Positions 62,869 through 64,000 of a DNA stretch of 64,000 bases are shown here, piece after piece; position 1 is the stretch's first letter; each line of letters opens with the position of its first letter. The DNA comes from Bacteroidales bacterium (lineage in GTDB: Bacteria; Bacteroidota; Bacteroidia; Bacteroidales; UBA932). The position numbers and the translations under genes were made by a program. The DNA lies in assembly GCA_017554305.1 (NCBI GenBank), contig JAFZIN010000007.1, positions 1 through 64,000 of the forward strand, written 5' to 3'. The notes beneath the pieces were generated by a model. The model saw only the letters and a list, made by a program, of their open reading frames with translations, had not been told where the DNA came from and did not search any database.

Positions 62869-64000
62869 ATGAGACTTAGCTGGTTTATTGCAAAGAGGTT
62901 GGGTAACGGAGAGGGCAAAGGGCTCGGCTCCGTTGGCAATATCATTGCAATAATCTCAGTAGCAATAAGCATCCTTATTATAATTATTGCGCTTGCCGTC
63001 TCCAAAGGATTCCGTTATGAACTTAAAGAGAAGATGACCGGCTTTATGGGAGATGTAACAGTGTCTCCTGCCGGAAGTTACGGCTTTTCAGACTTGAGCG
63101 TTATGAAATTGGGAGCTCTTTCAAACAAAGAGGAGATTCTCAATCTTCCATACGTTAAAAGCATTCAGGGAGTATCTCTCCGTCCCGCAATGATTAAGAC
63201 ATCTGATCAGATTCAGGGAGTGGTGCTCAAGGGAGTGGATTCCACCTTTGACTGGAACTTCCTTCAAAGCAGCATGTTGGAGGGAAAGGTTCCATCCGTT
63301 GCAGAGGATGACGCTCAGGTACTTATCTCCAAGAGAGTTGCAGATATGCTCTCCCTCTCATTAAATGATAAGATAACCGTCTACTTTGTCTCATCTGAGG
63401 TTAGGGTTAGACGTCTTACAATATCCGGTATCTACTCCGCACAGTTGGAGAACTATGACAAACTCTATCTAATCTGTTCCAAGGCATTGATTAACAAGCT
63501 TAACGGCTGGGATGAGGATGAGTGCAGCAACTACCAGATTCTCTTCAATGACCACTCTGAAAAACTCTTCAGAGAGAGACGCAATCAGATATCTCAACTG
63601 GTTTATGAAGGTATTCCGGATGAGGGATGTGCGGTAAGAGTGAGCGGAGTATATGAAGATTTAGGACATCTTATAGACTGGCTTAAACTGCTGGATATGA
63701 ACGTTCTCATCATATTGATACTGATGATTGCAGTTGCCGGGTTCAATATGGTCTCCTGCGTTCTTATTATCCTCTTTGAGAACATCTCCTCAATTGGCGT
63801 TCTCAAATCACTGGGAATGAAGGATTCCGGAATAAAGAGAGTCTTCCTTACAAAATGCTCCAAGACAGTGTTTTACGGCCTTATATTAGGTAACGTTATT
63901 GGAATAGCATTCTGCCTTTTGCAGTCACACTTTAAGTTCCTGCACCTTAATCCGGACAACTACTTTATAAGTTATGTGCCTATAGATATCTCCTGGTGGA
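62869..64000 (+). CDS. FtsX-like ABC transporter permease (LolC/E type), 3' end outside window
   Basis: The frame opens with ATG at 62869 (MRLSWFIAKRLGNGEGKG) and has no stop before 64000; 377 residues are visible. There is an N-terminal membrane helix (VGNIIAIISVAISILIIIIALAVSKGF), a MacB-like periplasmic domain (GDVTVSPAGSYGF; GVVLKGVDSTFDWNFL), then a cluster of helices from about residue 278 (NVLIILILMIAVAGFNMVSCVLIILFENISSIGVLKSLGM), the FtsX domain of LolC/LolE. These permeases release lipoproteins to LolA with the ATPase LolD. Expected length is about 410. Confidence 0.85.
   Translation, partial: MRLSWFIAKRLGNGEGKGLGSVGNIIAIISVAISILIIIIALAVSKGFRYELKEKMTGFMGDVTVSPAGSYGFSDLSVMKLGALSNKEEILNLPYVKSIQGVSLRPAMIKTSDQIQGVVLKGVDSTFDWNFLQSSMLEGKVPSVAEDDAQVLISKRVADMLSLSLNDKITVYFVSSEVRVRRLTISGIYSAQLENYDKLYLICSKALINKLNGWDEDECSNYQILFNDHSEKLFRERRNQISQLVYEGIPDEGCAVRVSGVYEDLGHLIDWLKLLDMNVLIILILMIAVAGFNMVSCVLIILFENISSIGVLKSLGMKDSGIKRVFLTKCSKTVFYGLILGNVIGIAFCLLQSHFKFLHLNPDNYFISYVPIDISWW

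Overview
The window is a stretch of a Bacteroidales (phylum Bacteroidota) chromosome. The evidence is: promoters of the TTTG-N19/20-TAnnTTTG type before many genes, an absence of Shine-Dalgarno sites, serine palmitoyltransferase, a short AMP nucleosidase, a Porin_10-type protein, a RapZ-C phosphotransferase fusion, and a class II aldolase. Genus is not resolved; the moderate GC and heavy AGA/AGG/GGA codon use would fit an uncultured gut lineage, but that is only an impression. Identifications rest on recalled family motifs, not on searches.

Layout. 1-8515 (+): TPR protein, outer-membrane barrel, gyrB, a LysM/M23 hydrolase, then a translationally coupled sphingolipid pair (spt and a ketosphinganine-reductase-like SDR). 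8516-14539: an AT-rich accessory block on the minus strand. It holds a five-gene operon of exported proteins (CsgG-like, LPP20-like lipoprotein, DUF6175-like, two unknown), a 6S-like RNA with its own promoter, a DUF234-type ATPase, and a possible second ncRNA at the left edge. 14849-20507: tRNA-Leu, menG, cls, ROK kinase, hydroxyacid dehydrogenase, macro-like and TfoX-like proteins, tRNA-Arg and rplS. Both tRNA genes here are followed by unusually long perfect palindromes and a related G-rich repeat. 20663-25404 (-): grpE, dnaJ, M23 protein, anmK. 25537-32018: transporter, HAD phosphatase, aldolase, gmk-nadD, SDR, pseudouridine synthase, an exported unknown. 32223-40052: dnaK, CoA transferase, HerA-like ATPase, NUDIX, amn, rmuC, and an unannotated 34-codon gene with promoter, operator-like palindrome and terminator. 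40126-44107: a tricorn-like S41 protease divergent from a DJ-1 protein.

44108-56820 (-) is the most interesting region: twelve tightly packed or overlapping genes reading from one clear promoter. They begin with an AmgK-like kinase fused to a RapZ C-terminal domain and a MurU-like nucleotidyltransferase (amino-sugar/cell-wall recycling). Then follow FabG, an LpxL-like acyltransferase, an ACP, an intact ketosynthase plus a ketosynthase lacking its active-site Cys (a KS/CLF pair), an SMR transporter, GT2, an MMPL exporter fused to a PlsC acyltransferase, an esterase, and another acyltransferase. This resembles aryl-polyene/dialkylresorcinol loci but lacks the ammonia lyase, ligase and dehydratase.

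56898-64000 (+): pncB, a Porin_10 protein, an MltF-like transglycosylase, a Big_2/FISUMP lipoprotein, tRNA-Gly (minus) and the start of a LolC/E-like permease that runs off the window. Several pathways recur across the window: cell-wall turnover (two M23 proteins, anmK, AmgK/MurU, MltF), NAD supply (pncB, nadD) and envelope lipids (spt, cls, the KS/CLF cluster).
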